A stretch of 64,000 nt of DNA. It comes from Nitrobacteraceae bacterium AZCC 1564 (GTDB lineage Bacteria > Pseudomonadota > Alphaproteobacteria > Rhizobiales > Xanthobacteraceae). The notes below the pieces were generated by a model. It made no database searches, was not told where the DNA came from, and saw only the letters and a list, made by a program, of their open reading frames with translations. The DNA is taken from positions 4,355,001 to 4,419,000 of the forward strand of contig JBAGRR010000001.1 in the NCBI GenBank assembly GCA_036924835.1, in the 5' to 3' direction. Position numbers and translations under genes: made by a program. Shown here piece by piece: positions 45,133 through 54,405 of this stretch. Each line of letters opens with the position of its first letter. Position 1 is the first letter of the stretch.

Positions 45133-45966
45133 TTGGCAGGTACGACAACGGAGCTGCATTCCGCCAGGCATGCAGCTGTCGCGCTCACAAACGTTGATGT
45201 CACGTTCCGGCTGACCGGCGGTGGCAGCTATCGCGCGGTGGAAGGTGCGACGCTGAATGTGGCCGACGGAGAATTCGTGGCCATCGTTGGCCCGACCGGC
45301 TGCGGCAAGTCGACATTGCTCAACATCGCCGCCGGGCTGATCGCACCTGCCGCAGGGCGCGTTGAGATTTTCGGTTCCTCCATCACAGGCCTGAACCATC
45401 AGGCCGGCTATCTGTTTCAGGCGGATGCGCTGTTTCCCTGGAAGACCGCCATCGAGAATGTCGCCATCGGTCTGGAAACAGCCGGAATGCCTTCCTCGGA
45501 AGCGGGGGCAAAAGCGAAAGGCTGGCTGGCGCGCGTTGGCCTTGGCAATTTTGCCAACCATTATCCGCATATGCTGTCGGGCGGACAGCGCAAGCGCGTC
45601 GGTTTGGCTCAGGTGCTGATCCGCGATCCCAAGATCCTTCTGATGGATGAGCCATTCGGCCCGCTCGATGCGCAGACACGCCAGATCATGGGCAATCAGC
45701 TGCTGGATCTCTGGAGCGCGGACCGCAAGGCGGTCATCTTCGTAACGCACGATCTTGAAGAGGCCATCGCGCTGTCCGACCGCGTCGTCATCATGTCGGC
45801 TGGGCCATCGGCGCGCATTCTCGGCGATTGGAAAGTGTCGCTCCCACGCCCGCGCGACATCGCCGAAGTGCGATTGGAGGCTGCCTTTCACGATATTCAC
45901 CGTGATATCTGGCGCACGCTGAAGGCAGAAGTTCTGAAAAGCTACGAACAGACAGCGGTGGTGTGA
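45133..45966 (+). CDS. ABC transporter ATP-binding protein, NitT/TauT type
   Basis: This 277-residue ATPase has Walker A GPTGCGKST (about residues 54-62), signature LSGGQRKRVGLAQ, Walker B ILLMDEPFGPLD and H-loop VTHD. The TTG start has GGGAGGA 9 bases upstream; the domain proper starts only at about residue 15. The stop overlaps the permease start by one base (TGATG). It heads a complete importer. Confidence 0.88.
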   Translation: MAGTTTELHSARHAAVALTNVDVTFRLTGGGSYRAVEGATLNVADGEFVAIVGPTGCGKSTLLNIAAGLIAPAAGRVEIFGSSITGLNHQAGYLFQADALFPWKTAIENVAIGLETAGMPSSEAGAKAKGWLARVGLGNFANHYPHMLSGGQRKRVGLAQVLIRDPKILLMDEPFGPLDAQTRQIMGNQLLDLWSADRKAVIFVTHDLEEAIALSDRVVIMSAGPSARILGDWKVSLPRPRDIAEVRLEAAFHDIHRDIWRTLKAEVLKSYEQTAVV

Positions 45967-46754
45967 TGCAGCGTTTGAAGCTCGGTCTCCTCCAAACCCT
46001 TGTCGCCGTCATCTGTGTTGTTGTCTGGCATCTGGCTACGACCGTTCTGGTTGGCGGAAAGCCGCTGTTTCCGCCATTTTTCTTTTCCACGCCGCTTGAT
46101 GTCGTCTCGCGTATCGTCAAGTGGTTCGCGGAAGGTACCATCTGGCGTCATCTCTGGATCACGCTTTCGGAATCGATGCTGGCGTTCGTCGCGGGCTCCG
46201 TCGGCGGTGTTCTTGTGGGCTTCTGGTTTGCGCGTCAGCCGCTCGTGGCGGCGATTTTCGATCCGTACGTGAAAATGGCAAATGCGTTGCCGCGCATCGT
46301 CCTTGCTCCGATTTTCACGCTGTGGTTCGGGCTTGGCATCTGGTCGAAGGTGGCGCTCGGCATCACGCTGGTCTTCTTCATTGTATTTTTCAACGTCTAC
46401 CAAGGCGTCAGGGAAGTGAGCCCCACGGTGCTGGCCAATGCCCGCATGCTGGGAATGAACGAGCGGCAGCTCATGCGCCATGTCTACTGGCCATCGGCCA
46501 TGTCGTGGATGTTCTCGTCCCTGCACACGTCGGTCGGCTTCGCCGTGGTGGGCGCGGTCGTGGGCGAGTATCTCGGCTCCGCTGCGGGGCTCGGCTACCT
46601 CATTCTGCAGGCGGAGGGAACGTTCGACATCGCCGGGGTCTTCGCAGGCATGTTTGTGCTGGCAGCCTTTGTTCTGGTCATTGATGCCATTGTGACGATG
46701 GTGGAGCGGCGCCTCTTGGTCTGGCGGCCGGCGCAGGCTGATGGACGGACCTGA
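45966..46754 (+). CDS. ABC transporter permease, NitT/TauT type
   Basis: This 262-residue permease has about six membrane helices and the EAA loop (ARMLGMNERQLMRHVYWPSAM). I start it at the ATG of the TGATG junction, which couples it to the ATPase gene; a GTG one codon before is the alternative. Confidence 0.9.
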   Translation: MQRLKLGLLQTLVAVICVVVWHLATTVLVGGKPLFPPFFFSTPLDVVSRIVKWFAEGTIWRHLWITLSESMLAFVAGSVGGVLVGFWFARQPLVAAIFDPYVKMANALPRIVLAPIFTLWFGLGIWSKVALGITLVFFIVFFNVYQGVREVSPTVLANARMLGMNERQLMRHVYWPSAMSWMFSSLHTSVGFAVVGAVVGEYLGSAAGLGYLILQAEGTFDIAGVFAGMFVLAAFVLVIDAIVTMVERRLLVWRPAQADGRT

Positions 46755-46844
46755 GCGCTTTCCAGAGCGGGCTTCCTCGCTTAGTCTTTAAATCCAATGG
46801 TGGCCAAACGGAATGGATCACCTAACGTGCGGGAGAAAACGATC

Positions 46845-47852
46845 ATGATGGCGCTCTTTCTGCGGCGACTGATATCTGGCCTGGCTGCGCTTGTCCTGAT
46901 GTCCGGTGTTGCGTTCGCGCAGGCGAAGGTGACGATCGCTGTCGGCGGGGCTGCCTGCCTTTGTTATCTGCCAACAGTGCTGGCAAAGCAGATCGGCGAA
47001 TATGACAAGGTCGGTTTGAAGGTCGAGATCGTGGACTTCAAAGGAGGTTCGCAAGCGTTGACGGCGGTACTCGGCGGAAGCGCCGATGTGGTTTCCGGCT
47101 ATTTCGATCACTGCGTGAATCTTGCCGCCAAGAACCAGAACCTTCAGGCCTTTGTGGTCTATGATCGATATCCCGGGCTGGCGCTCGTCGTGGCGCCAAA
47201 GAACAGCGGTAGCATCAAGTCGATCAAGGACCTTGCCGGGAAACGGATTGGGGTCAGCGCGCCCGGTTCATCCACCGACTTCTTCCTGAAGTATCTGTTG
47301 AACAAGAATGGCGTCGATCCGAACTCCGTCGGCGTGATCGGCATTGGACTTGGCGCGACCGCTGTCGCGGCGATGGAGCAGGGGAGTGTCGATGCGGCCG
47401 TTATGCTCGATCCGTCGGTCACGCTACTTCAGGGCAAGAACAAGGATCTTAAAATCCTAAGCGATACCCGCACGCAGCATGACACGCTTGAGGTGTTCGG
47501 CGGCGAATATCCGGGCGGCGCACTCTATACGCGAGCAGACTGGATCGTCGCGCACCAAAAGGAAACGCAGGCGCTGACCAATGCGATCCTGGCGACATTG
47601 AAGTGGATCCGTGCGCATACTCCGGAAGAAATCATGGCAATGATGCCTTCCGAACTCGTCGGCGCGGACAAGGCGCTTTATCTCGCAGCGCTGAAGAACA
47701 CGATTCCGATGTATTCGCTGACGGGAAAAATGGACCCCAAGGGAGCTCAGGCGGTGCTCGACGTCTTCAGTCAGTCGTCGCAGGACGTGAAGAACGCCAA
47801 GATCGACCTGTCGAAGACCTATACGAACACATTTATCGAAAAAGCCAATTAG
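46845..47852 (+). CDS. ABC transporter substrate-binding protein, NitT/TauT type
   Basis: This 335-residue protein has a signal peptide (ends VAFAQA) and the SsuA/TauA-like binding fold (KVTIAVGGAACLCYLPTVLA, FKGGSQALTAVLGGSADVV). The pair ACLCYL near residue 36 is unusual in this family, where these positions are seldom Cys. The start at 46845 has GGGAGA upstream. It lies 90 bases after the permease stop and ends in a strong hairpin. Confidence 0.87.
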   Translation: MMALFLRRLISGLAALVLMSGVAFAQAKVTIAVGGAACLCYLPTVLAKQIGEYDKVGLKVEIVDFKGGSQALTAVLGGSADVVSGYFDHCVNLAAKNQNLQAFVVYDRYPGLALVVAPKNSGSIKSIKDLAGKRIGVSAPGSSTDFFLKYLLNKNGVDPNSVGVIGIGLGATAVAAMEQGSVDAAVMLDPSVTLLQGKNKDLKILSDTRTQHDTLEVFGGEYPGGALYTRADWIVAHQKETQALTNAILATLKWIRAHTPEEIMAMMPSELVGADKALYLAALKNTIPMYSLTGKMDPKGAQAVLDVFSQSSQDVKNAKIDLSKTYTNTFIEKAN

Positions 47853-47859
47853 GAGAGGG

Positions 47860-47904
47860 TCCGGACTCCGCAGGCGATCACGCATCGTCGCCTGCGGAGC
47901 CGGA
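47860..47904 (+). terminator. Long stem-loop after the ABC operon
   Basis: A 17-bp stem with one bulged A (TCCGGACTCCGCAGGCGA pairs with TCGCCTGCGGAGCCGGA) and a 10-base loop starts 8 bases after the stop. No T-run follows, so it may end transcription weakly or protect the message end. Confidence 0.6.
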
Positions 47905-48092
47905 TGGGCTCTCATTCGTTGTAAAACAACCGTTGCAATCGTCGCACGAGAGCAGCCCCTGAGCTGACTTGCAGGAAGCCGCGCTGCCACTATTCCGTGC
48001 CTTCGTTCCGCCGAGCACGAAAGAAAACTATTTCCGTACGGACAGAACCAGGGAATAATCTTGATAGCTGCCGATCCGATAGGTCGGCCAGC

Positions 48093-48419
48093 CTAGTGTG
48101 GTGGTTCAGAAGTTCGCTTCGTTTTCTCGGCGAGTCCTTTAAGCGAACTTCTGTACCTGAACCACACGAGTGTGGCATCTCGCAATTGCCGACGTGCCTT
48201 GCGGCTGGCCGCTTATCGGCAATTGCGAGATAAAGCCACACTCGCATTTTTATTCTGCTAGTGTCCTATCGTCTCCGAATAACCGTGCGAGCGCGCGGCA
48301 AATTGGTTGGTTAGTCGGAGACGGGACACTAGAATCATAGGTGCTAGTGTCCTTTCGAATCCGAAGTTCGCTACAGGGTGCGCTGCACTATGAGGCGAAC
48401 TTCGGATTCGGTGTACTAG
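48093..48419. repeat. Hairpin repeat array, copy D (four units)
   Basis: Unit D1 (48093-48167) matches unit 1 of copy C. D2 (48168-48243) is a different perfect hairpin, GAGTGTGGC with ATCTCGCAATTGCCGA, closing in GCCACACTC. D3 (48258-48332) opens CTAGTGTCCTATCGTCTCCG and closes CGGAGACGGGACACTAG. After linker AATCATAGGTG comes D4 (48344-48419), which matches unit 2 of copy C and ends CTAG. D1-linker-D4 would be the standard element; D2 and D3 look inserted. Confidence 0.85.
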
Positions 48420-48475
48420 ATTTGATCGCCTGCAAGATAATTGCCTTACGGTTCTTTATTCGTGCGGAGATGGTC

Positions 48476-49678
48476 GTGAATAGTTTGCTAAGCTCGTCCG
48501 GCATTTCGGCTCTGGTTGCGGCATCTTCACATAGGCGCCTTCGGGTTTTTCCACTTCTTGCTCTGCTCACGCTTGGGGCGTGCGGCGAAAAGAAGGAACA
48601 GGCCGCAACACCACCTCCACCGGTTACCGTTGCACAGCCCACCAGGCGGGTCGTGACGGATTGGGACGAATTCACCGGTCGCTTCGACGCCATCGAGCAG
48701 GTCCAGATCCGGGCGCGCGTCACCGGATTCGTCATGAGCGTGGATTTCAAGGACGGTGCCATCGTCAAGGAGGGAGATCTTCTCTACACGATCGATCCCC
48801 GGCAATACGAAGCCGCCGCGGAACAGGCGCGAGGGCAGCTCGATGACGCCAAGGCGAAGATCGATTTTGCGCAGCGTGAACTGGAGCGCGCTGAATCACT
48901 GATCAAGACCCAGGCGGTTGCCGAGTCCATTGTCGATCAGCGGCGGCAGGCCCTTCAGGTGGCACAGGCTGCGGCACTGCAAGCCGAAGGCGTATTGAAG
49001 CGCGCCCAGCTTGATCTCGAGTTCACCAAGGTTCGCGCGCCGATTGATGGACGCATTAGCCGCCACCTCGTGACGATCGGAAATCTGGTGCAGGGAAGCG
49101 AAACCGGCGCGACACTGTTGACCTCGATCGTGTCGATGCACCCGATCCACGTTTATTTCGACATGGACGAGTCCATTTATCTGAAGAACAGCCGGCTGTG
49201 GTTCGAGGGCAAGCGACCGAGTTCGCGCGACACACCAAATCCGGTGCACGTCCTACTCGCTGGTGAGACCAAGCCTTCCCATGAAGGCCGGATGGACTTT
49301 CTCGACAATCGGCTGGATATCGGGACTGGTACATTGCGTGGTCGCGCGCTGGTCGACAACCACGACCTGTCGATCCTGCCCGGTCAGTTTGCCCGGGTCC
49401 GCGTGCTCGGCAGCGCGCCCTATGAAGCGCTCCTGTTGCCGGATACAGCCGTCGCCACAGATCAATCACGCAAGATCGTTTTCGTGGTCAAGAACGACGA
49501 CACCGTCGAAGCCAAGCCGGTGACGCTCGGGCCGCTGGACGATGGGTTGCGGGTGATCAGGGAAGGACTGAAGCCTGACGACAGGGTGATCGTCGAAGGC
49601 CTGCAGCGCGCGCGCATCGGCGCAAAAGTCGCGCCCCATGCACAGACAACTGCCAGCATCAGCGGCACAAAGCCATGA
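48476..49678 (+). CDS. RND efflux periplasmic adaptor (MFP) lipoprotein
   Basis: This 400-residue protein bridges an inner-membrane RND pump and an outer-membrane channel. It has a lipoprotein signal (LLALLTLGAC), a biotinyl-lipoyl part (RARVTGFVMSVDFKDGAIVKEGDLLYTID), a long alpha-hairpin and a beta-barrel part. I chose a GTG at 48476 with GGAG 6 bases before; an ATG at 48470 is also possible. A longer open frame begins inside the repeat and is not credible. It is coupled to the pump gene by ATGA. Confidence 0.88.
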   Translation: MNSLLSSSGISALVAASSHRRLRVFPLLALLTLGACGEKKEQAATPPPPVTVAQPTRRVVTDWDEFTGRFDAIEQVQIRARVTGFVMSVDFKDGAIVKEGDLLYTIDPRQYEAAAEQARGQLDDAKAKIDFAQRELERAESLIKTQAVAESIVDQRRQALQVAQAAALQAEGVLKRAQLDLEFTKVRAPIDGRISRHLVTIGNLVQGSETGATLLTSIVSMHPIHVYFDMDESIYLKNSRLWFEGKRPSSRDTPNPVHVLLAGETKPSHEGRMDFLDNRLDIGTGTLRGRALVDNHDLSILPGQFARVRVLGSAPYEALLLPDTAVATDQSRKIVFVVKNDDTVEAKPVTLGPLDDGLRVIREGLKPDDRVIVEGLQRARIGAKVAPHAQTTASISGTKP

Positions 49679-52600
49679 ATCTCGGACGCCTGTCCATCAA
49701 CCAGCCAATCCTTGCGATGGTCTTGTCCATCGTTCTGCTGATTGTCGGCGCCATCGCGTATACGACATTGCCCGTTGCCGAATATCCGCAGATCGCGCCA
49801 CCCACTGTCGTTGTGACCACGCAATATCCGGGCGCCTCCGCGCAGACTGTGTCGGACACGGTCGCGACACCGATTGAGCAGCAGATCAATGGCGTCGAGG
49901 ACATGTTGTACCTCTACAGCCAGGCGACATCCGATGGTCAATTGAACATCACGATTACCTTTAAGCTCGGGACTGATCTCGACAAGGCGCAGGTCCTTGT
50001 CCAGAACCGCGTGGCCATCGCCCAGCCTCAGTTGCCAGAGGAAGTGCAGCGCAACGGCGTCGTCACGCGAAAGAACAGTCCTGACCTGCTGATGGTCGTC
50101 TTCATGCTGTCGCCGGACGACACCTACGATCAGCTTTACATTAGTAACTACGCCCTGCGGCAGGTGCGAGATCAATTGCTGCGTCTCGACGGCATCGGCG
50201 ACATCCAGATCTTCGGTGCACGCGACTACTCGATGCGGCTTTGGCTCGATCCGGACAAGATCGCGACCTTGGGAATGACCGCGGGCGACGTGCTGACAGC
50301 CATTCGCGCCCAGAATCTGCAGATCACGGGCGGCATGATTGCTGAACCGCCGATTGCGGATCGGGCGTTTCAGCCCAGTCTGACGTTCACCGGCCGCTTG
50401 AGAGATCCGCAGCAATTCGAAAACATCGTCATCAAGGCGGGCGCAGATGGCCGCACCGTTCGGCTGCGCGACGTTGCACGCATCGAGTTAGGCGCGCTGG
50501 CCTACACCACCAACAGCTTCCTGCTGCGCAAGTCAGCCGTAGCGATGCTTGTTTCGCAGCGCCCGGGTTCAAACGCGCTGGCCACGGCGAAGAACATTTC
50601 CGATGCGATGGTCAAGCTAAAGGCCGATTTCCCGCCGGGGCTTGAGTACAACATCGGCTACAATCCGACCGAATTTATCGCCCAGTCCGTCCATGAATTG
50701 ATCAAGACGATCTATGAGGCGATGATTCTTGTCGTCATCGTGGTGTTGGTGTTCCTGCAGGGATGGCGGCCGGCGATCATTCCCATCATGGCAATTCCGG
50801 TGTCTTTGGTCGGCACCTTCGCCGTCATGGCTGCGCTTGGCTATTCGATCAACAATCTCACGCTGTTTGGTCTGGTGCTGGCTGTTGGCATCGTGGTCGA
50901 TGACGCCATCGTCGTCGTCGAAAACGTGGAGCGGCATCTGAGCGCTGGCATGAGCCGCCGCGATGCGGCGCTCCTGACCATGCAGGAGGTCGGCGGCGCG
51001 CTGGTCTCGATCGCGCTCGTACTTTGCGCGGTGTTTGTGCCGACAGCTTTCCTTGGCGGCATCTCCGGCCAATTCTTCCAGCAGTTCGCGGTCACCATTG
51101 CTGTCGCGACTGCCATCTCATGTTTCTGTTCGCTGACACTGTCGCCGGCGCTCGCCTCGCTGATTCTGCGACCGCATGAACACCATCGTCCGCCGGCGAG
51201 CTGGAATTTCATCGCGCGTGGGTGGGAAAAATTCACCGGCGCTTTCAACCGCCTCTTCGACCGTCTGTCCCACGGCTACGCAGCAACGGCCGAGTTCGTC
51301 ATCCGGCACTCGGTGACGATGTTGCTGCTTTATGCTGTCCTGATCGGCAGTGCGGGATGGCTGCTTGTCACCACGCCGCAAGGTTTCATTCCCGCGCAGG
51401 ACCGCGGCTATGTTATTGTTTCCGTCCAATTGCCGGGGGCGGCATCGTTGGCGCGCACCACCGAGGTCGTCCGTCAGATCGAGAGGATTGCGCTCGAGAC
51501 GCCTGGCGTTGTTCGTGTGCCGTCATTCGCTGGTCTATCCGGCGCGACACGCACGCAGTCCAGCAACGCGGCGGCGCTCTTTCCGGTGTTCGACGAGCCG
51601 GAGGTACGCGTCAAGAAAGGCCTGACCGCCGCCGTCATCACCGCTGAATTGCGCAAGCGCCTGTCGGTGATCGAAAATGCGTTTGTCATCGTCGTGCCGC
51701 CACCTGCAGTGCCCGGCATTGGTACCGGCGGTGGTTTCGTCATGCGCGTGCAGGATCGCCAGGGGCGAGGGCCCGAGCTGCTAGCAGCCGCCACCGATGA
51801 GCTGGTGAATGCGGCGCGTAAGGCGCCCGGGCTGACAGCGGTGTTCTCGCCGTTCACCGCTAACACGCCGCAGGTCTTTGTCGGCATCGATCGCCAGAAG
51901 GCACAAATGCTGGGTGTTCCGATCCAAAATATCACTGATGCTATCGAAACCTATTTCGGCTCGGCCTATGTCAACGACTTCAACATTCTGGGGCGAACCT
52001 ATCACGTGACCGCGCAGGCCGATTTGCCGTTCCGCAAGGAGACGGCGGATCTGGCGCGCTTGCAGACGCGGAACTCGGCCGGACAAATGGTCCTGCTTGG
52101 AAGCGTGGTCGACTTCCGCGACATATCAGGGCCTGATCGCGTGGCGCGCTACAATCTCTATCCGGCCGCGGAGCTGCAGGGCGACACGTTGCCAGGCACG
52201 AGCTCTACGACAGCTCTCAACATCATGCAGAAGCTAGCGCACGAAACGCTGCCGAGCGGCTTTTCATTCGAGTGGACTGACTTGTCCTACCAGCAGGCGA
52301 CCGGTGGTCAGACTGGTCTCTATGTCTTTCCGATCTGCGTGCTGTTCGTGTATCTGGTGCTGGCTGCGCAGTACGGCAGTTGGAGCCTGCCGTTCGCCGT
52401 GATCCTGATCGTGCCGATGTGCCTGCTTGCGGCCACGATCGGTGTTCGCATCATGGGGCAGGACATCAATATCCTGACCCAGATCGGCTTCGTCGTGCTG
52501 GTGGGACTTGCCGCGAAGAACGCCATTTTGATTGTCGAGTTTGCGCGCGACATCGAACGCGAGGGACGCAATCAACTGGAAGCCGTGATCGAGGCCTGTC

Positions 52601-52827
52601 GGCTCCGCTTGCGCCCTATTCTGATGACGTCGTTTGCCTTCATCCTCGGCGTGCTGCCGCTCGTCATCTCGACGGGCTCCGGCTCGGAAATGCGTCAGGC
52701 AGTGGGCGTCGCGGTATTTTTTGGAATGCTCGGCGTGACATTGTTCGGACTGATCTTCACGCCGATCTTCTACATCCTGGTGCGGCGCCTGGCGGGCGGA
52801 AAGTTCGAACCGGTCGAGAAGACCTGA
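49675..52827 (+). CDS. RND-family multidrug efflux pump (HAE1 type)
   Basis: This 1050-residue inner-membrane protein has the AcrB/MexF layout: twelve helices, two large periplasmic loops, and the proton-relay Asp pair in VGIVVDDAIVVVENVERH. It exports hydrophobic compounds with proton energy. It overlaps the adaptor stop by ATGA. No outer-membrane channel gene follows, so it probably uses one encoded elsewhere. The substrate range cannot be told. Confidence 0.93.
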   Translation: MNLGRLSINQPILAMVLSIVLLIVGAIAYTTLPVAEYPQIAPPTVVVTTQYPGASAQTVSDTVATPIEQQINGVEDMLYLYSQATSDGQLNITITFKLGTDLDKAQVLVQNRVAIAQPQLPEEVQRNGVVTRKNSPDLLMVVFMLSPDDTYDQLYISNYALRQVRDQLLRLDGIGDIQIFGARDYSMRLWLDPDKIATLGMTAGDVLTAIRAQNLQITGGMIAEPPIADRAFQPSLTFTGRLRDPQQFENIVIKAGADGRTVRLRDVARIELGALAYTTNSFLLRKSAVAMLVSQRPGSNALATAKNISDAMVKLKADFPPGLEYNIGYNPTEFIAQSVHELIKTIYEAMILVVIVVLVFLQGWRPAIIPIMAIPVSLVGTFAVMAALGYSINNLTLFGLVLAVGIVVDDAIVVVENVERHLSAGMSRRDAALLTMQEVGGALVSIALVLCAVFVPTAFLGGISGQFFQQFAVTIAVATAISCFCSLTLSPALASLILRPHEHHRPPASWNFIARGWEKFTGAFNRLFDRLSHGYAATAEFVIRHSVTMLLLYAVLIGSAGWLLVTTPQGFIPAQDRGYVIVSVQLPGAASLARTTEVVRQIERIALETPGVVRVPSFAGLSGATRTQSSNAAALFPVFDEPEVRVKKGLTAAVITAELRKRLSVIENAFVIVVPPPAVPGIGTGGGFVMRVQDRQGRGPELLAAATDELVNAARKAPGLTAVFSPFTANTPQVFVGIDRQKAQMLGVPIQNITDAIETYFGSAYVNDFNILGRTYHVTAQADLPFRKETADLARLQTRNSAGQMVLLGSVVDFRDISGPDRVARYNLYPAAELQGDTLPGTSSTTALNIMQKLAHETLPSGFSFEWTDLSYQQATGGQTGLYVFPICVLFVYLVLAAQYGSWSLPFAVILIVPMCLLAATIGVRIMGQDINILTQIGFVVLVGLAAKNAILIVEFARDIEREGRNQLEAVIEACRLRLRPILMTSFAFILGVLPLVISTGSGSEMRQAVGVAVFFGMLGVTLFGLIFTPIFYILVRRLAGGKFEPVEKT

Positions 52828-52850
52828 TCTCAACCCCGGCTGTTTCGAGA

Positions 52851-53624
52851 TTACCTGAGCGACGGCTTCTCGGCAGGCGAACCGGTTTTGTCTGAAATCT
52901 TTCGCCCTTGTGCCTGCAGACTGTTCTGCATTCTTCGGAGCGTGCCTTCGAGTACGCTTCTCACCGCAATGCGTGCGCGCCGCTTATCGCCGGCCGCTAT
53001 AGCATTGTAGATTTCGAGATGCTCTTCGTAGGCCGCTGCGGCGGTGTCGGGTTTCTTTGCGGAGGTCGCCCTAGCGGAAGCGATGGCGTCGTGCAAATGG
53101 GGCTGGAGAAACTCCACGAAACCGATGATGAGCGGATTTTGCGTGGCGATAGCAATGGCGCGGTGAAATTCGATGTCGGCCGACAAGGCTTCGTCGAATG
53201 ACTTCCGCGACGGCTCCATGGCCTTCAGGCACTTCTCCATTTTCTTGAGATCGGCGGGTCTTCGTCGCTCGGCCGCAAGGCTCGCCGCCTGAACCTCGAC
53301 ACCCATGCGCAGCTCCAGCACCTCCAGAATGGCGCGAGCCTTCCCATTGGACTTGGTCAACCGAAACGGGCGATCGATGGTGTCCTTGGCGACGAACACG
53401 CCCTTGCCCTGGCGGGAGTCCACAAGGCCATCGGCCTTGAGGCGCGACAGTGCCTCGCGAATGACCGTGATGCTCACGCCGTAGGTTTGCGCGAGGTCTT
53501 TACCTGCGGGCAGTTGCTCGCCAAGTCCGTATTCACCGCCCACGATCGCCTCTCGCAGCGCGACCGTGATGCGATCCGCAAGACTCTGTGGCGCAACGGT
53601 TTGTTCAATTCGTCTGGAAGGCAT
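52851..53624 (-). CDS. GntR-family regulator, FadR subfamily
   Basis: This 257-residue protein has an N-terminal winged helix (residues about 15-80, GEQLPAGKDLAQTYGVSITVIREALSRL) and a C-terminal FCD ligand domain (about 100-230, with ELRMGVEVQAASLAAER and EHLEIYNAIAAGD). Such regulators sense organic acids. It is divergent from the TIGR02444 gene and lies near the UbiD cluster, which it may control. Palindromes with an ATAAT core lie upstream of it and of ubiD. Confidence 0.88.
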   Translation of the reverse strand: MPSRRIEQTVAPQSLADRITVALREAIVGGEYGLGEQLPAGKDLAQTYGVSITVIREALSRLKADGLVDSRQGKGVFVAKDTIDRPFRLTKSNGKARAILEVLELRMGVEVQAASLAAERRRPADLKKMEKCLKAMEPSRKSFDEALSADIEFHRAIAIATQNPLIIGFVEFLQPHLHDAIASARATSAKKPDTAAAAYEEHLEIYNAIAAGDKRRARIAVRSVLEGTLRRMQNSLQAQGRKISDKTGSPAEKPSLR

Positions 53625-53699
53625 GATTGCTTTCGAGTGCGCGTGTCATTTTGCCGAGGGAACGTGCTTTGCCAGAATTGCCTTAACTAAATGGAGTAC

Positions 53700-53710
53700 A
53701 GCATAATGCT
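53700..53710. promoter_or_regulatory. Palindrome upstream of the GntR gene
   Basis: AGCAT-A-ATGCT is a perfect 5-bp palindrome, 76 bases before the GntR start. Its ATAAT centre is shared with the palindrome just before the UbiD-family gene. Confidence 0.3.
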
Positions 53711-53772
53711 TACTGCAATACCTAGGAAATTCGCAAACAACCTTCAATGCAATCCTCAATAGGCAATTCCTG

Positions 53773-54270
53773 ATGGCCCCAAGCGCATCGTTCTGGGAAT
53801 TTTCGCTCACTGTCTATTCAAAGTCCGGTGTTCCGGACGCCTGCCTGGAGCTTCAGGACCAGCATGGGGCCGACGTCAATATCGTGCTCTTCATATTGTG
53901 GGTTGCGGATCAGGGGCGCCGCCTGAGTGCCCAGGACATCAGCAAAATAACCAGCCTGGTTGCGGATTGGCAGAATGAAGTCGTGAGGCCACTTCGCCTC
54001 GCGCGTCGTTTTTTGAAGGTGCCGGCCGCGGAGTGGCAGCTTCAGGAAACGGCTGCGCTTCGAGAACGTATCAAGGCGGATGAGCTGGAGGCCGAACGCT
54101 TGCAGCAAAGCGCGATGGCGAGCTTCTTTCATGGTCATGCTATGGGGCAGCCAGACGAGTCGAACATGGCCGCGCTTGCGAATCTCCAAACGTATGCAAC
54201 GTCGCTCGGCGTTGTCTTCCCCGAGCCAGTTATATCGCTGCTGATGAAAGCGGCACGTAACGAGATGTGA
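53773..54270 (+). CDS. TIGR02444/DUF2390-family protein
   Basis: This 165-residue cytoplasmic protein starts with SASFWEFSLTVYSKSGVPDACLELQD and has VNIVLFILWVADQG, the pattern of the TIGR02444 (DUF2390) family, which has no known function. It is a single gene between the GntR regulator and the UbiD cluster. Its C-terminal 40 residues look helical. Confidence 0.82.
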   Translation: MAPSASFWEFSLTVYSKSGVPDACLELQDQHGADVNIVLFILWVADQGRRLSAQDISKITSLVADWQNEVVRPLRLARRFLKVPAAEWQLQETAALRERIKADELEAERLQQSAMASFFHGHAMGQPDESNMAALANLQTYATSLGVVFPEPVISLLMKAARNEM

Positions 54271-54280
54271 GACGGTTCGA

Positions 54281-54405
54281 GTGCAGCGTACTGCACGACG
54301 ACAATTTATCTTTTTAACTCTGTTGCTTGGTCCGCATTTCGCACTTGTTTGAGCGGTGCAGCGTGCTGCTTGAATTTCATTGTGTGCTGCAGAAGAGCTT
54401 GCGCG
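54281..54405. promoter_or_regulatory. Cluster of GTGCAG-type repeats upstream of ubiD-like gene
   Basis: GTGCAG-CGTA-CTGCAC (54281-54296) is a perfect palindrome. GTGCAGCGTGCTGC follows at 54356-54369, GTGCTGCAG at 54383-54391, and GGTGCAT at about 54404. The first could also act as the hairpin of a terminator for the preceding gene (a T-rich stretch follows about 15 bases later). Repeated half-sites suit a cooperative regulator. Confidence 0.4.

Larger units (their letters stand above)
47853..48475. other. Long intergenic region filled by a hairpin and a repeat array
   Basis: These 623 bases hold the stem-loop at 47860-47904, about 190 bases with no clear content, and then repeat copy D (48093-48419). 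The RND operon promoter must lie in or beside the repeat, since only about 56 bases separate the repeat from the adaptor start. Confidence 0.6.

Noticed and set aside
13839..48419. Hairpin repeats as a CRISPR array
   Set aside because: The copies are dispersed, long, palindromic and without equal spacers, and no cas gene is present.
48341..48475. N-terminal extension of the RND adaptor into the repeat
   Set aside because: The extra codons are the hairpin repeat itself and would bury the lipoprotein signal behind about 45 residues.
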